Of a stretch of DNA of 64,000 bases, positions 9,535-20,578 are shown one piece after another. Position numbers and translations under genes: made by a program. A model generated the notes under the pieces. The model searched no databases. It saw nothing but the letters and a program-made list of their open reading frames with translations, and had not been told where the DNA came from. The first letter of the stretch is position 1. Every line of letters starts with the position of its first letter. This DNA comes from Botryosphaeria dothidea (taxonomy: Eukaryota > Ascomycota > Dothideomycetes > Botryosphaeriales > Botryosphaeriaceae), in assembly GCA_011503125.2 (NCBI GenBank), contig WWBZ02000033.1, forward strand, positions 4,154,001-4,218,000, read 5' to 3'.

Positions 9535-10989
9535 TCATCGCCGACCCAAGTCAATGTCCAGGACCTGTTTCAGCTGCTCCGTCCCCTCGGGCTTCGCGCC
9601 TTCGAGCTGGAAGAACGGCTTAACCGCCACGTCCACCGTCTCCTCGAACAGCCCTTCCACTAGCCCCTTGAGATCGTCGCCCGTCTGCTTGAAGTCGGGG
9701 AAGGCGTTGATCTCGAGCAGCCAGGCATTGCCCTGCGCGTCGACCATGTAGTCGACGCCGAACAGCTCGAACGCCTGCGGCAGCGGCTGGAAGTGGATCA
9801 TCATCCCGCGCGCCGCCGCCTCGAAGACTTCGCCCGTGACGCTGCAGATCTGCGAGAAGACGTGCTCTTTCCACCCGTTGGCCACGCCCGTCAGCTCGGC
9901 GTGGGCGCGCGTGTTGGACGCCGCGAGCTGGTCGGGCAGGTCCCAGAACGCCCGCACGCTGCCCTCGCGCTGGTCGGACCCTTGCAGGCAGGTATTGGTG
10001 AGGTGGGCGCGCAGGTCTGGCTGTTTGGCGTCCGAGTCGGCCTTCTCCCAAGGTGCGGCGTAAGGAGCGGCGGCGAAGAGGGCGAGCATGGGCCTGTAGA
10101 CGAAGACCTTCAGGGCGCCGACGGCGAGGACGTAGGTCCTGATGTGGAACTTGCGGTCGTCGAAGGTGAGCGGCGGGTGGATGTAGGGCTGTGCAACGAA
10201 GTGCCGCAGCTGTGATGTGATGATGTACTCCTTGTGTTCCTGCGTCACCTGGATGCCCGAGAAGTCGAGGTTCCAGCCGTTGCTGCCCCCCGCAGCGGCG
10301 GCATCCTCGTCGTCGGAGCCGTCGTCACTGCGGGCGTCTGCGCCTTGGATCCGGGCCGTCCGCTCGTCGTCGTGGCGATGGCCGTGGTCTTCCTCGTCGT
10401 CGTCATCTGAATCGGGGCGCTCCGCTTCCCACGCCTCGAAGATGTCCTGCAACTCTTCTTCCGTGCTAAAAAGCTTAATTCCTTGACCGCGATCGCTCAT
10501 CCCGGGCTTGAGGATCCACCACTCTCGGTCCTTGGGCTCCTTGCCCTCACTCCTCTGGAAGGATTCCCGCAGCTCAAAAGCCTCGACGAGGGCATCGTCG
10601 AGGAACTCTGCATAGTCAAGCTCGAATTCCACGCTGGGTTTCACGTGAGTTTTGACTTTCGAGTCGGGGTGTTTGACCACCCAATGAGAGCAGGTGGTGG
10701 ACAGATAGTGCTTTCTTATCAACGCCTTGCGAATGACATATGCATTGATGAGAATGTTGGGGAGCTCAACCGCCTTGTCGAAATCGAGAGCCTCATAGGA
10801 GCGGAACTGGATCAAGGGGCCGACCTTGTGCTCCTCCGGGTTTTGGATGATGTTGTAAGAACCAGCGGGAAGACGTGATTGGAAAGCCTCGACGATGAGG
10901 GGCCGCACGTATGGGTCCTCGTAGTCCAGCAAGCAGTCAATTGCCCGGCGTGCGGACATCTCGGTGATGGCGTAGGTGGCCTGAGGCAT
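9535..10989 (-). CDS. Tubulin-tyrosine ligase family protein (Pby1-like)
   Basis: Single exon, 484 residues. The ATP-grasp fold of the TTL family is visible: WWILKPGMSDRGQGIKLF (nucleotide loop), FHIRTYVLAVG, LTNTCLQ and the metal-binding WLLEINAFPDF near the C-terminus. An acidic Asp/Glu-rich insert (about residues 190-250) sits inside the domain. Fungi lacking tubulin tyrosination keep this protein; in yeast the homologue Pby1 is a P-body-associated component, so a role in tubulin modification is uncertain. The start at MPQATYAITEM was chosen over an upstream in-frame codon because it begins the conserved region. Confidence 0.85.
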   Translation of the reverse strand: MPQATYAITEMSARRAIDCLLDYEDPYVRPLIVEAFQSRLPAGSYNIIQNPEEHKVGPLIQFRSYEALDFDKAVELPNILINAYVIRKALIRKHYLSTTCSHWVVKHPDSKVKTHVKPSVEFELDYAEFLDDALVEAFELRESFQRSEGKEPKDREWWILKPGMSDRGQGIKLFSTEEELQDIFEAWEAERPDSDDDDEEDHGHRHDDERTARIQGADARSDDGSDDEDAAAAGGSNGWNLDFSGIQVTQEHKEYIITSQLRHFVAQPYIHPPLTFDDRKFHIRTYVLAVGALKVFVYRPMLALFAAAPYAAPWEKADSDAKQPDLRAHLTNTCLQGSDQREGSVRAFWDLPDQLAASNTRAHAELTGVANGWKEHVFSQICSVTGEVFEAAARGMMIHFQPLPQAFELFGVDYMVDAQGNAWLLEINAFPDFKQTGDDLKGLVEGLFEETVDVAVKPFFQLEGAKPEGTEQLKQVLDIDLGRR

Positions 10990-11646
10990 GATGAAGTGTT
11001 CAGCAGTCAGGAAATGGTGACAGAAGTGCGAAAGCCAAGGGCAGGAGGGGCAGAAGCCAGAGGGGCGAAATATATGCACGAAAAAAAGCAACGAGCGCTA
11101 AGTATGTAGCGTGGGACGAGAGCAAATAAGGCAGTCAGGTGTACGGGTTGCAGGAACGGGCAGCGGCTTGGGGTAGAACATGCAGGTGACTTACAGGCGC
11201 CTCAATCTACGCAAAACGGAAATGAGAATATTTGCCCGACCGGCCTTGCTGGAGGTGGCGGCGACCTGGGAATTGCGCAGGGCGTTGGTGCAACGGTGCA
11301 GATCGTTAGTGGAGCTCCAGTCTCGGCTGAGTTTTAGCCCGGCCCTACCGCCACGGCTCGCCCCTGTGTCTGTGTCCGCCCCATCCGGCCCGGTCCTTGC
11401 ACGTGACTGCATTCCTATACAGCAGCTACCTCGTGGTGTTGAATCATGCTCAATTGCCGGGGGATCCATCCAAAAATATCCCACAATATCTACCACATCA
11501 TCCAAAGCCAAGTGCCCGTCTCAACGCCATGCAATGCTAACGAAACCGGTCCCAGATACGCAATCCAAATAATCTCCACACCAATCGCGCTAGCCAAAAC
11601 CTAAACCCCAACCTTCCGTGACTAGCTACCTCCTCTTGGCAGCCAC
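10990..11646. other. Intergenic region
   Basis: Promoter side of the TTL-like gene and 3' side of RNH202. No gene, repeat or structured RNA was recognised. Confidence 0.6.
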
Positions 11647-12981
11647 TCATTTCTTGGCCGGTGCCTTGGTGAAGAAGGAGCTCAACTTCTTCATTCCGGA
11701 CGTGTCAGCCTTGGCCAACTGCTTAACACCACGACTCTGATTCTTCTTCTTCGCTTCTTCTTCATCCTTCTTGCGTTTCTTCTCTGCTCGAAGCTCAGCA
11801 GCTTCCTCGTCATCCACACCGCGCTTGCGGCTGATGTTATCAGATAATGAGCGAAGCGCATGGGCCTCTGTCCTAAGGTTGGCCAGATCTTGTAGATGCT
11901 GATCGAGAGGAGCGAAGTTGATCAACTCATTTGCGGACCAAATAGATCGTAGAAGGGAGCGCAGACGGGGCGGGATATACGATGATGACATGAAGTCGAT
12001 GGCGGTTCGCAACCGGAGAAGGTGTGGTACGCCCTCAGGGGCCACGATTGGTTGCTTCGGGACGGGTGCTACTACTGTCTCTGCAGAGACAGAGGTGGCT
12101 GCCGTTATGGTTGACTCCTGTGATCCTGCTGTCTCCGCGTCCGTTGCAGATGCAATTGTTGCTTGGCTGTCGGCCCCTTCAAGAGTGGTGGCCTCGATCC
12201 CTTCCGATACCACGCTAACGGTGGTCTCCTCACGCTTGATACTCATCACTGGCCTCTCAAGTGCTTTGCGGACGAATTTATCCTCCACTGAAGCAGGCAG
12301 ACCATGAGCTGTCAGAGCCTCGGCTTTGGCTAGTAGCTCTTTGGCCAGTCTCCCAACGGACAACCGATACATTTTCTCGTCTCCAGCATCGACAGTGTCA
12401 CATGCCGCAGCCATTCTTTCCTCCAGACGTGCTTTGATCGAGTCGTTCTGGAGCAGCTTCCGCAGTTGAGTTGATGAATTCCCGAGGGTGTCCAAGTGGT
12501 CCTCTACAGAGAGAAAGAGCTGCTTCTCACCCTCTTTCACTGACGGAACCAACGCAGGCAGGACGAGGAAGAGAGCATCTACCGGCGTGGCTACGAAAAC
12601 ATCCGACGTCTTCAGCGTGTAGCCATTGGCCAATGGTTTCGCAGCTTTCTCTCCAGCATCGCCCTCTGCCACGTCATCCTTTTTGTTTTTCAAATCTTCG
12701 TTCTTTTCGGGAGCGAGCAGCCAACTTCTTGGGGTCGTCTTCGGTGCGCCAACCCTTGTAAATTCGTAGAATCCCTTGTTCGGGCAGCAGAAGTAGCGAT
12801 TTGGCGTCGAGGTAGCGGGATTGGGCAGAGTAACGATGCGCGCATCGGATGAGACGTCTTTGGGAAGGACGAAGAGCTTAGGGGGATTTGGGTCGGCAGC
12901 GGGCGGCGTGGGGCCGGTTGCGGTCGCCGTCTTCTCGGGCGCGTCGGCCTTGGTGGTTGGCTTTTTGGAGCGCGTCTTCAT
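11647..12981 (-). CDS. RNH202: Ribonuclease H2 subunit B
   Basis: Single exon, 444 residues. This is the non-catalytic B subunit of RNase H2, which removes ribonucleotides from DNA. The N-terminal triple-barrel region is seen around KLFVLPKDVS..ARIVTLPNP and RYFCCPNKGFYEFTRV; SWLLAP and DALFLVLPAL follow, then a helical Ydr279 region. The C-terminus is basic and ends SGMKKLSSFFTKAPAKK, a PIP-box-like motif (x-x-x-L-x-x-F-F) expected to bind PCNA. The middle Thr/Ser/Ala-rich stretch is low complexity. The start MKTRSKKP was chosen because upstream sequence in frame looks non-coding. It is divergent from MCM10, another replication gene. Confidence 0.9.
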   Translation of the reverse strand: MKTRSKKPTTKADAPEKTATATGPTPPAADPNPPKLFVLPKDVSSDARIVTLPNPATSTPNRYFCCPNKGFYEFTRVGAPKTTPRSWLLAPEKNEDLKNKKDDVAEGDAGEKAAKPLANGYTLKTSDVFVATPVDALFLVLPALVPSVKEGEKQLFLSVEDHLDTLGNSSTQLRKLLQNDSIKARLEERMAAACDTVDAGDEKMYRLSVGRLAKELLAKAEALTAHGLPASVEDKFVRKALERPVMSIKREETTVSVVSEGIEATTLEGADSQATIASATDAETAGSQESTITAATSVSAETVVAPVPKQPIVAPEGVPHLLRLRTAIDFMSSSYIPPRLRSLLRSIWSANELINFAPLDQHLQDLANLRTEAHALRSLSDNISRKRGVDDEEAAELRAEKKRKKDEEEAKKKNQSRGVKQLAKADTSGMKKLSSFFTKAPAKK

Positions 12982-13404
12982 GTCGGGGAGTTGGACAATG
13001 CAACAGGAGGGGATAGATCTAAGGTAGATGCAATCATGCAAAAATTGAAGATTGGTTGGCAAGAGATGCGGGTGCGTGGGCTGCGCGCGGAGAAAGCTGG
13101 TGGGGAGACGCGTCGAGAGTTGACGCGCGCGGCGCGTCCTCGCTAGGTACCGCAATTATTCCATCCCTGCCGCCGGGGCCTGTCCTGGCCCTACACAGCG
13201 CCATCCTTGTGCCTTGGACGCAGCACGAAGCCACTTCCGCCGTAGCACAAAACAAACACTTCCCGCCAGCACCACAACACGCCCGTCTGCAGCGGCAAGA
13301 GCCCAGTCCCGCCTCGACTCTCGGACATGGTGCGCGCGAAAACCGCCGTCCTCCACCCCACGGCGCACTGGAAGGCCTGCCGATGATCAAGAGCGAACGA
13401 CGCC
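12982..13404. promoter_or_regulatory. Bidirectional promoter, RNH202/MCM10
   Basis: 423 bp between the two start codons. It includes an ACGCGTCG motif near 13108 resembling an MluI cell-cycle box; this is a sequence match only. Confidence 0.45.
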
Positions 13405-16008
13405 ATGTCTCACGGTAGGAGTGTCTCTGCCCGCGCCTGTGCCGCGCTCCGCCGCCGCCAGCCTGCTAACCGCGACCCAGCGCCCTCCCAGAACGACCCC
13501 AACTGGCCGCCCAAATCCCCCCACCACGCCCTCCTCAGCTCCCCGAGCGGCCGCAAGAGATGGGAACAGCACCGTCGCGACCAGCCCTCGCCCGCCATGG
13601 GCTCCCCGCGCACCGGCTCGCGTGCCTCGCAGCTGCTGTCGGACGGCATAGACGGCGGTGACACCGAGGAGGACGACGACGAGGAGACCCTCCAGCTGAA
13701 ACTTCAGGCCATCGAGGCCCGCCTCAAGCTGAAGAAGCTCCAAGCCGCCAAGGCAAAGCAGGCCGAACCGGACGCGGACGACAGCGACAGGCCCAACATC
13801 TTCAGCCCGCGGCCACGGAGGGACACGGCCCCGAAGGAAAGGGCACGGCCTCGACCTTCTGGACACTCCAGGACTCAGTCTGACGTGCAGGTGCCCCTGT
13901 CGCCGACGGCCGACCGCAGAGCCCCCGTGGACCCTACCTCGCCCGCACGCGTCAAGCTCGGTATCGACAAGGGACTCCGCGCCCAGGATGTTTCTCTCAA
14001 ACGCCCCGCTTTCTCCAGGGACAACTCGAACACTACGCGATTCGGATTGAGTGCGCGGTCGGACCGACCAAGTTCGTTTAGCGGACCCAGCGGAGGTGCC
14101 GCGCGCGACTCAGCCATAGAAAAACCCAAGTCCTTCAGCGAGCGACTTGCCGAGAGTAGACTCAAGGATACTGAGAAGCAGGCCAAGGAAGAAAGGATTC
14201 AAAAGTCCAGGAGTCGTGGCTTTGGACTGGGTTCGACGGAACGGACGGGCAGCAGCCAAGACCACCGAGCTCCTTCGCAGCAGTCGAATGGAAGTGCTCA
14301 GTCGTTCGAGAGACCAGCTCGCCCGAATCTCCTGCGACGAAAACAGTCTACGAGTACAAACGATTCTTTTTCTTCAACTGTCAATACGTCACGGCCATCA
14401 TCGCGTCAGCTGGAGTCTCCACAGCCAACTGCTCCTGGTGCAAATGCTCCTACTGGGAAAACATCTAGCTTTTCTGGCCTTCCTGAGTCCACTCCAGAGG
14501 ACGGTGCATCATTTGAGCCGTTTTCTGGGGTTCATCTGTCTAGACGACTCCTCTCACACAATATCGTTGCACGAGCACTCGACCAGAAGGAACTCTACCC
14601 GTTACCCCGCCTGCTTGCCACTGTCAAAGGCCCCGACTATGATCCCCCCGATCACGAGTGTGACTTTGTTATCCTCGGTGTGATTGCCTCCAAGTCAACT
14701 CCGCGAAATACTAAAAACAACGTGAAGACAACGTCAACAGCGGATCCAGATGATGACGATGGTCCCAACAAGTCCAAATTTATGGTGCTACATTTGACTG
14801 ACTTCAAGTGGGAACTTGACCTCTTCCTCTTCGGTACTGCATTCACTACCTTCTGGAAATTGACTCCTGGGACCCTAATTGCTATTCTGAACCCTGGAAT
14901 CATGCCTCCACGTGACAAACGAACCGGCCAATTCTCTCTGAAACTGGGCTCCTCTGAAGATACTATTCTGGAGATCGGGCAGTCTCGCGATCTGGGCTTC
15001 TGCAAGAGTGTTAAGAAAGACGGACAGGAATGTGGATCGTGGATCGACAAGCGAAAGACCGAGTTCTGCAGCTTTCATGTCTATCTTCAAGTAGAGAAGT
15101 CCAAGCGTGGGCGTATGGAGGTAAACACGATGACGGGCTTCGGAAGAGGTCTCTCAGGCAAGAACGGCGCAGGTCCCGAAGAAACCAACAAACGCTACGA
15201 CAAATATCTGCACGAGTCGATGTACGTACTACCAAAACACGTCAGCGGTAGAAGCACAGCGGACCGCCTCGACCACGACGACGACGCCATGAACCGTGGA
15301 ATGAGCCGTGAAGAACTCCACCGGAAGCGCCTGGCAGAAAGAGAGAAGGAACGCGAACTCGCCGAGAAGCTCGGCCGCATAGGCGGGAAAGCCGGCAGCG
15401 AGTACATGAAGGTGAAAGCACACGCTGCAGGCGGCAGACCACAGTCGTTCGCCGGCTTCTCCAGCATCGAAGACTCGAAAAGCGGCAGCCGCCAAACCCA
15501 TGCCACGGACGCGTACGACACCCCCTTCACGCGCTCCCTCGACGGCCCCGAACCCGTCGACGCCGCCTCCCTCGGCCTGCTCGGCAAGCGCGCCGCAGAC
15601 GTCTCCCTCAACCCCGTCAAGCGCAAGCGCACCACCACCAATGGCTCACGCTCCTCGACCACCGCTGCCTCTTCCTCCTCCGGCCTCTACACCGCTGAGC
15701 CCATGGGCTGGGCCGGCGCCAACAAGCGCGACCTCCTCATGAGCCCGTCCAAGAAGCTCGTCGGCAACCGCCGCATCGACGACATGCTGCGCCGCGACAA
15801 GCTCGACACGCCGCCGCTGTCGCCGCGCGGCGTGCTGAACTTGCCCGAGCGTGGCAGCAGGAGCAGGGAGGGCAGCCCGAGCAAGAAGAAGGCGAGGCTG
15901 ATGATTGAGGGCAAGGGGATTAGGGAGCCCGGACGGGAGAGCATGGGGAGCGTGGCGGTGACGACGAAAGGGGTGAGCAGCGATGACGATGATTTGGAAA
16001 TCATCTAG
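13405..16008 (+). CDS. MCM10: DNA replication protein MCM10
   Basis: Replication initiation factor that binds the CMG helicase, DNA polymerase alpha and PCNA. Likely two exons: a 10-nt first exon (13405-13414) and 13481-16008, removing a 66-bp intron with donor GTAGGA, branch GCTAAC and acceptor CCCAG; this gives 845 residues starting MSHAPSQNDPNW. The intron is a multiple of three and open, so a 867-residue unspliced reading is also possible. The OB fold (FVILGVIAS ... LFGTAFTTFWKLTPGTLIAILNP) and the zinc finger (GFCKSVKKDGQECG..WIDKRKTEFCSFHV) are intact. A coiled coil at about residues 80-110 and a basic Ser-rich C-terminus follow the fungal pattern. Confidence 0.92.
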   Translation: MSHGRSVSARACAALRRRQPANRDPAPSQNDPNWPPKSPHHALLSSPSGRKRWEQHRRDQPSPAMGSPRTGSRASQLLSDGIDGGDTEEDDDEETLQLKLQAIEARLKLKKLQAAKAKQAEPDADDSDRPNIFSPRPRRDTAPKERARPRPSGHSRTQSDVQVPLSPTADRRAPVDPTSPARVKLGIDKGLRAQDVSLKRPAFSRDNSNTTRFGLSARSDRPSSFSGPSGGAARDSAIEKPKSFSERLAESRLKDTEKQAKEERIQKSRSRGFGLGSTERTGSSQDHRAPSQQSNGSAQSFERPARPNLLRRKQSTSTNDSFSSTVNTSRPSSRQLESPQPTAPGANAPTGKTSSFSGLPESTPEDGASFEPFSGVHLSRRLLSHNIVARALDQKELYPLPRLLATVKGPDYDPPDHECDFVILGVIASKSTPRNTKNNVKTTSTADPDDDDGPNKSKFMVLHLTDFKWELDLFLFGTAFTTFWKLTPGTLIAILNPGIMPPRDKRTGQFSLKLGSSEDTILEIGQSRDLGFCKSVKKDGQECGSWIDKRKTEFCSFHVYLQVEKSKRGRMEVNTMTGFGRGLSGKNGAGPEETNKRYDKYLHESMYVLPKHVSGRSTADRLDHDDDAMNRGMSREELHRKRLAEREKERELAEKLGRIGGKAGSEYMKVKAHAAGGRPQSFAGFSSIEDSKSGSRQTHATDAYDTPFTRSLDGPEPVDAASLGLLGKRAADVSLNPVKRKRTTTNGSRSSTTAASSSSGLYTAEPMGWAGANKRDLLMSPSKKLVGNRRIDDMLRRDKLDTPPLSPRGVLNLPERGSRSREGSPSKKKARLMIEGKGIREPGRESMGSVAVTTKGVSSDDDDLEII

Positions 16009-18265
16009 ATGGGGTCTCGGCGTTGTTGCGTTGCGTTGCATATATCTGGGGCCGGTGAGTTTGGCGTATTTGTGGTCAGAACGGGGAACGGCAAAAAAGA
16101 TTGTGCATCCGGCTGCGAGGTACTTTCTTTTGTTTGTACTTGCTTGGTTGTGTCATGCATGCATCTGATATGTCCCTTCTTTCTCTTTGTGTCATTTTTC
16201 TTGCCCGATTGTTTTCCTGTTGGGAGACTTGGGGGTTGTATGATATCCCGCGTTTGAACGCAGACAGAGTTGTAACATTGAATATCTGGTATATTTCTCA
16301 TGGACACTCTCATTCCCTGCTGCTGACTATGGAGAAGGGCGTTCATGAATTTGCTGTGGTGCTTTAATGGATGAGGGAGCAGCAGCGCGAAACTAGAAAG
16401 ATGCAAAAGCGGAGTGTTTGGGCGTATGGATTCGGAAATTCGGATGCCCAGCGGTAAGGACTACCCCATTGCCAGAGTATGGTGACATTTTCTTTACGTA
16501 GTCTGTTAAAGTAGTCGTTTGATCATGAGTGCCCAAAGGCCTTACTGACATTTACATCCAGGTGAATGCTTCAACAACCCCATCCCTCGCTATTCACTTA
16601 CTTCACAAACATCAAAACTCCTTCAAAGACACACCGGCCACATCCGGTCAGGTTATCTGACTTTGATTTCCCGCAGAGATCCCCTGTCGGGGATAGCCAG
16701 CCAGCCTGTCATGGACCAGCAAGCGCCGTCTTGGATGCAGTCTCTGCCGGTCTCGGCCGGATAATATCGGTCTCAGAAAAAACATTGGCTTGTCTTTCTG
16801 CTCACCGATATGTGTGCGCTCTCAGCTTCTCTCCCCGGCCTCGCAACCTCCGTCAGTTCAAGGCCCCCAGGAGCAGTCTCTTTCCAGACCTTACACGCAG
16901 CTTTCTCATCACCGCTGAATATCTCCCGGAGCGGATCTGTGTCGTGAGACGTGATCGGCGCGCTCCGGCAGATGGCGAAATGTCAATTGTATCCCGTGTC
17001 TTGGTAGCGAGCAATTCGCAACACGCCAGCGGCCTGGTACCGCCTAGATTCCCTTCCCACCATGCTCCTCTGCCGATCGTAGCTACATCAGCATTCGTGA
17101 CTTACCGTATTCTGCGCTGGACGCCGTTTCGGGCAGCCGTCCCGCGTGCTTGTTGCCTTTCTGGGGCTGGCGCTAAGCCCACTTCCCGGGGTGGCCCGGC
17201 CTGCCACATCCTTTCAGGCACTAGCTCTTGTGCATCTTTTAGCCGACCTGTTCGTATGGCTGTCGGCATCTCGCGAGCATTGTGCTTCCAGACTCGACCG
17301 GGGTTCTCGCTCGATGTGTTTGTGGGGTGGGAGGATTGGGCCGACTCGGGCGGGAACAACCACGAGGTTACGGCTGAGCTACACCATGACTTCCCAGGGT
17401 TGGAAACAACACATATGCGCCTCGTCAGTTCGAACAGGATCTAAGGATGTTTTTGAAGAGCTCCTGGCTCCTCATATATTCTTACAGAAATTCGACCAGG
17501 AAACGACAGACGTCCCATTTGGAACTGAGGTGTGGAGCTGGTAAAAGGTGTGGCGGTGGAGCGTTTACAGCGTACGACGGAGTGGATAGGACATACAGGG
17601 GAACGTGCACTTTGGGTAAGCTTATTTTAGTATAGCCATGCTCGGCGTAGCCGGATTGTAAGTCCAGAATTTGGGCCGAGACAATCTGCAGGTCAGTGAG
17701 GACGAACTCTCGAAATAGCTTAAGTGGGTTAAGGCCCCGTGGGGGATGACTGGATCGAATTTCAACTGCCACGTGGGAGCGCCAGCTTCAGCTGCCAAGT
17801 CCTTTTCTACGGGGACCCCGAGCCTCCGGGGTCGATATCGGACCTCGTGAGGCTCTCTCTACCCTGTGTCGATTAATGTGATTGCCGAGAGCTTGCGCTC
17901 CTTGGACAAGATCCGGGTCTCTCCATTCAGCTTCTCTTCGGTTTCTTCCATCACGATTGAAAACCTCACCATGTGGCGTGATAGCCCCATCTGGCCGTCC
18001 CGTCAGCCAGCCATCCTGTCTGAACCACAGCAACATGTCCGGGCTTCACGCGTGTTTGCCATCCATCTCTCACAATCTCCACATGGAATCACTATGGCAA
18101 GTGCCGAATGACTCAGTTCAGCTTCATATTTCGCTTCCATAGTCTGCGGTCAAACCATATATAAGTACTCGAGCGATTTCTTCCTCTGAAGTATCTATCG
18201 CAGAATCATCTCTCCTCCCAACGGTCTTTCTTCAATCTCGGCCCCGAGAACATTGCAACACCGCC
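16009..18265. other. Long intergenic region, no supported gene
   Basis: 2.26 kb between MCM10 and the secreted protein. It contains an open frame at 16566-17444 (292 residues) that resembles no family and has a composition like non-coding sequence. A perfect 7-bp hairpin (GACCCCG / CGGGGTC) sits near 17813-17832. The last 250 bp are the promoter of the secreted protein gene. Confidence 0.5.
18158..18165 (+). promoter_or_regulatory. TATA box of the secreted protein gene
   Basis: TATATAAG about 100 bp upstream of the ATG at 18266, a usual distance for a strongly expressed fungal secreted protein. Confidence 0.55.
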
Positions 18266-20578
18266 ATGCGTTTCCTTCCAGTGTTTGCTAGTCTTCTGGC
18301 AGCTGTGCATGCGCTTCCGCAAAAGATCGACCTCGAGGCTGTTGCGGATGCCGACCCGGTCTCCTCAGTCTCTGTCCCAATTGGTGCTGCCCAAGCAACC
18401 ACTATCCAATATGACCCTCAGACCGCGTATGTTAAACACTTCCTTGAGTATGGAGAACAATTAAAGCTGACATGGACAAACCCCTCAGATACCAAGCAGT
18501 CACTGAGTCTGTTAACGAGGACCCACCAACACAGACTGCCGCACCGACTGGAACTGGCCTCAAAAAGCGTGCAGCCTGCGACCCTCAGCCAACTGGAGCC
18601 GGACCCGTTCCCAGCCCTGATACTGTCAGCGCTTTCTTGGCCTATTCGGCTTACGCCTCCGCTGCTTCAGCTGCCGCGACTCCGTCTGGCTACGTGAACA
18701 CATTCACGAACTTACAGGCCTCCAACAATGCCTATGGCTACTTGGGCTACACCGCTCTCGGTTCCTATGATAGCAACCTGTGTGCTTCGAAGTGCAATGC
18801 AATCAAAGGTTGTTCAGCATTCAACCTCTGTAAGTAAAGGTCTATCCGATAACAAACTACCATTCTCATACTTGTTCCAGACTTCGAGCGTGACCCTTCG
18901 GTCGAGCCTGGTACTGGCTGTGAGAATCCGGACAGCACCGCTGTTATCAAGTGCGTCTTCTGGGGAGGCCCTGTGACCCAGGAAAATGCGAAGAACACTG
19001 GTCAATGGCGCTCTAAGTTCCAAGTGGTCATGGCCGGATCGAACGGCTATGTCAACTACGCTCGCGCCGCCATCGACGGCTACAACAAGCCTACCTACCT
19101 TGACAACGTTGCTATCAACGCACCCCTTGATTGCGCTGGAGATGATACCTACATGGGCGTCCGGATCTTCACCAGCGGGCCTTTCGACCCTGGTCTATGT
19201 GCGAGTGCCTGCAGCGCCACCAGCAAATACAACATCGAGCACCCACCGGCCAGTGGAAAGCCCCAGACCTGCCAGTTCTTCAACACCTACCTTCTCCTGA
19301 AGAACGGCGTTAGCGTTGGTCAGTACTGCGCCATGTACAGCCAATCTTGGGACTCCTCGTACGCAAAGAACGACGGGCAGTGGGCTGGAAGTGACCACTA
19401 CACCATCACCTTCAGCTACACTTACGTCAATTCCACGAGCCCTGGCTCACCGAAGATTCCGTGCGAGGTCGCCTCTGCTACTTCGGCTATTGTGTCGGCA
19501 TCCCTGCAGCCGTTCTGTTCCTCCCTGCTCGGATACACCACTCCGTTGACGACCAGCACCGCTACTGCATATGCTACTGTTCCTTCTTCGACAGTCACGG
19601 AGACCACATATTCCTCCACTGCTACCGCGGTTACCACCACCACTCAACTCATTGCTACCACCCAGATTCGGAAACGTGATCTGCCCGCTATTACCAAGTC
19701 TTGTGCAGATGACCACGCACATGATTTCAAAGCGCGCGATGTAGCTACTGCTAGTAGTGACGTCCCTCTCACTACGATCTATGGTAACGGATGGGTTGAT
19801 GTCGCGCCGGTCTTCACCGATGCACCTAACGCAACTGCCACAGTTGCCCGCCGTGACACACTTGCTACACCCAGCCCTCTTGCCACTTTTGCCGGTAAGT
19901 AACAACATGTCTCTCATAGCCTTAGGTCATTCACTAAAACATCCACTAGCCAGCATTGTCAGCTCCGCATGCTCGCTGAAGGCGACTCCTGTGACCGTCA
20001 CATCGACCATCTCCTCCACCACGACCCAAACCATCACCTCGGGCATCTCTACCGTAACCTTCACCGCTCAGGTGACGACGACTTCGTCCACCAAGACGGT
20101 CACCTCAACCACCACGATCCAAGTCGCACAGGGCGCCCCGACCGGCACCATCGGCTACATGAAGTTCGTCCCGTCCATCAACAACAACGCCTTCTACGCT
20201 CTGTCCGACAACGCCAACCACCTGACGGACAACTACTACCGCCCCGACCTGCGCGAGACCTTCATCGTCACCTCCGACGGCTACCTGTACAGCGTCACCA
20301 ACAACGCGTACTACTACTACCCCAGCGGCACCTACAGCCTGCTCTACTGGAGCAACAGCAAGTCGGTCGGCCAAGCCATCTTCGAGGCGGGCCAGACCGA
20401 AGCCGATGGCAGCTACAAGGTCAAGATCAAGAATGGCAGCGGCGGATACAGGTCGATCTGCCTGTACACGAATAACGGCAATACCGCTGCGGGCCAGCAT
20501 GTGCTCGCGTTCAGTGGGACCACTACTCCTGTGTCTAACTGCTATGCGACTGAGATGTATATCTATCCCGCCGCGTAA
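18266..20578 (+). CDS. Secreted modular protein with Kex2-type sites
   Basis: Four exons (18266-18426, 18489-18829, 18881-19894, 19950-20578) give 714 residues. It has a signal peptide (MRFLPVFASLLAAVHA) and a Lys-Lys-Arg site before a Cys-rich region with paired Cys (NLCASKCNAIKGCSAFNLY ... GLCASACSA), resembling apple/PAN-like modules of fungal surface proteins. Further basic sites are RKR-D and ARR-D. A Thr/Ser-rich linker (TSTISSTTTQTITSG) leads to a C-terminal aromatic domain (YYYYPSGTYSLLYW ... YIYPAA). All junctions are GT-AG and in frame. It is probably a kexin-processed, O-glycosylated extracellular or wall protein; no catalytic motif was seen. Function is not assigned. Confidence 0.8.

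Noticed and set aside
16566..17444. Open frame of 292 codons upstream of the secreted protein gene
   Set aside because: No domain, no fungal splice pattern and a composition like translated non-coding DNA; kept only as a note in the intergenic entry.
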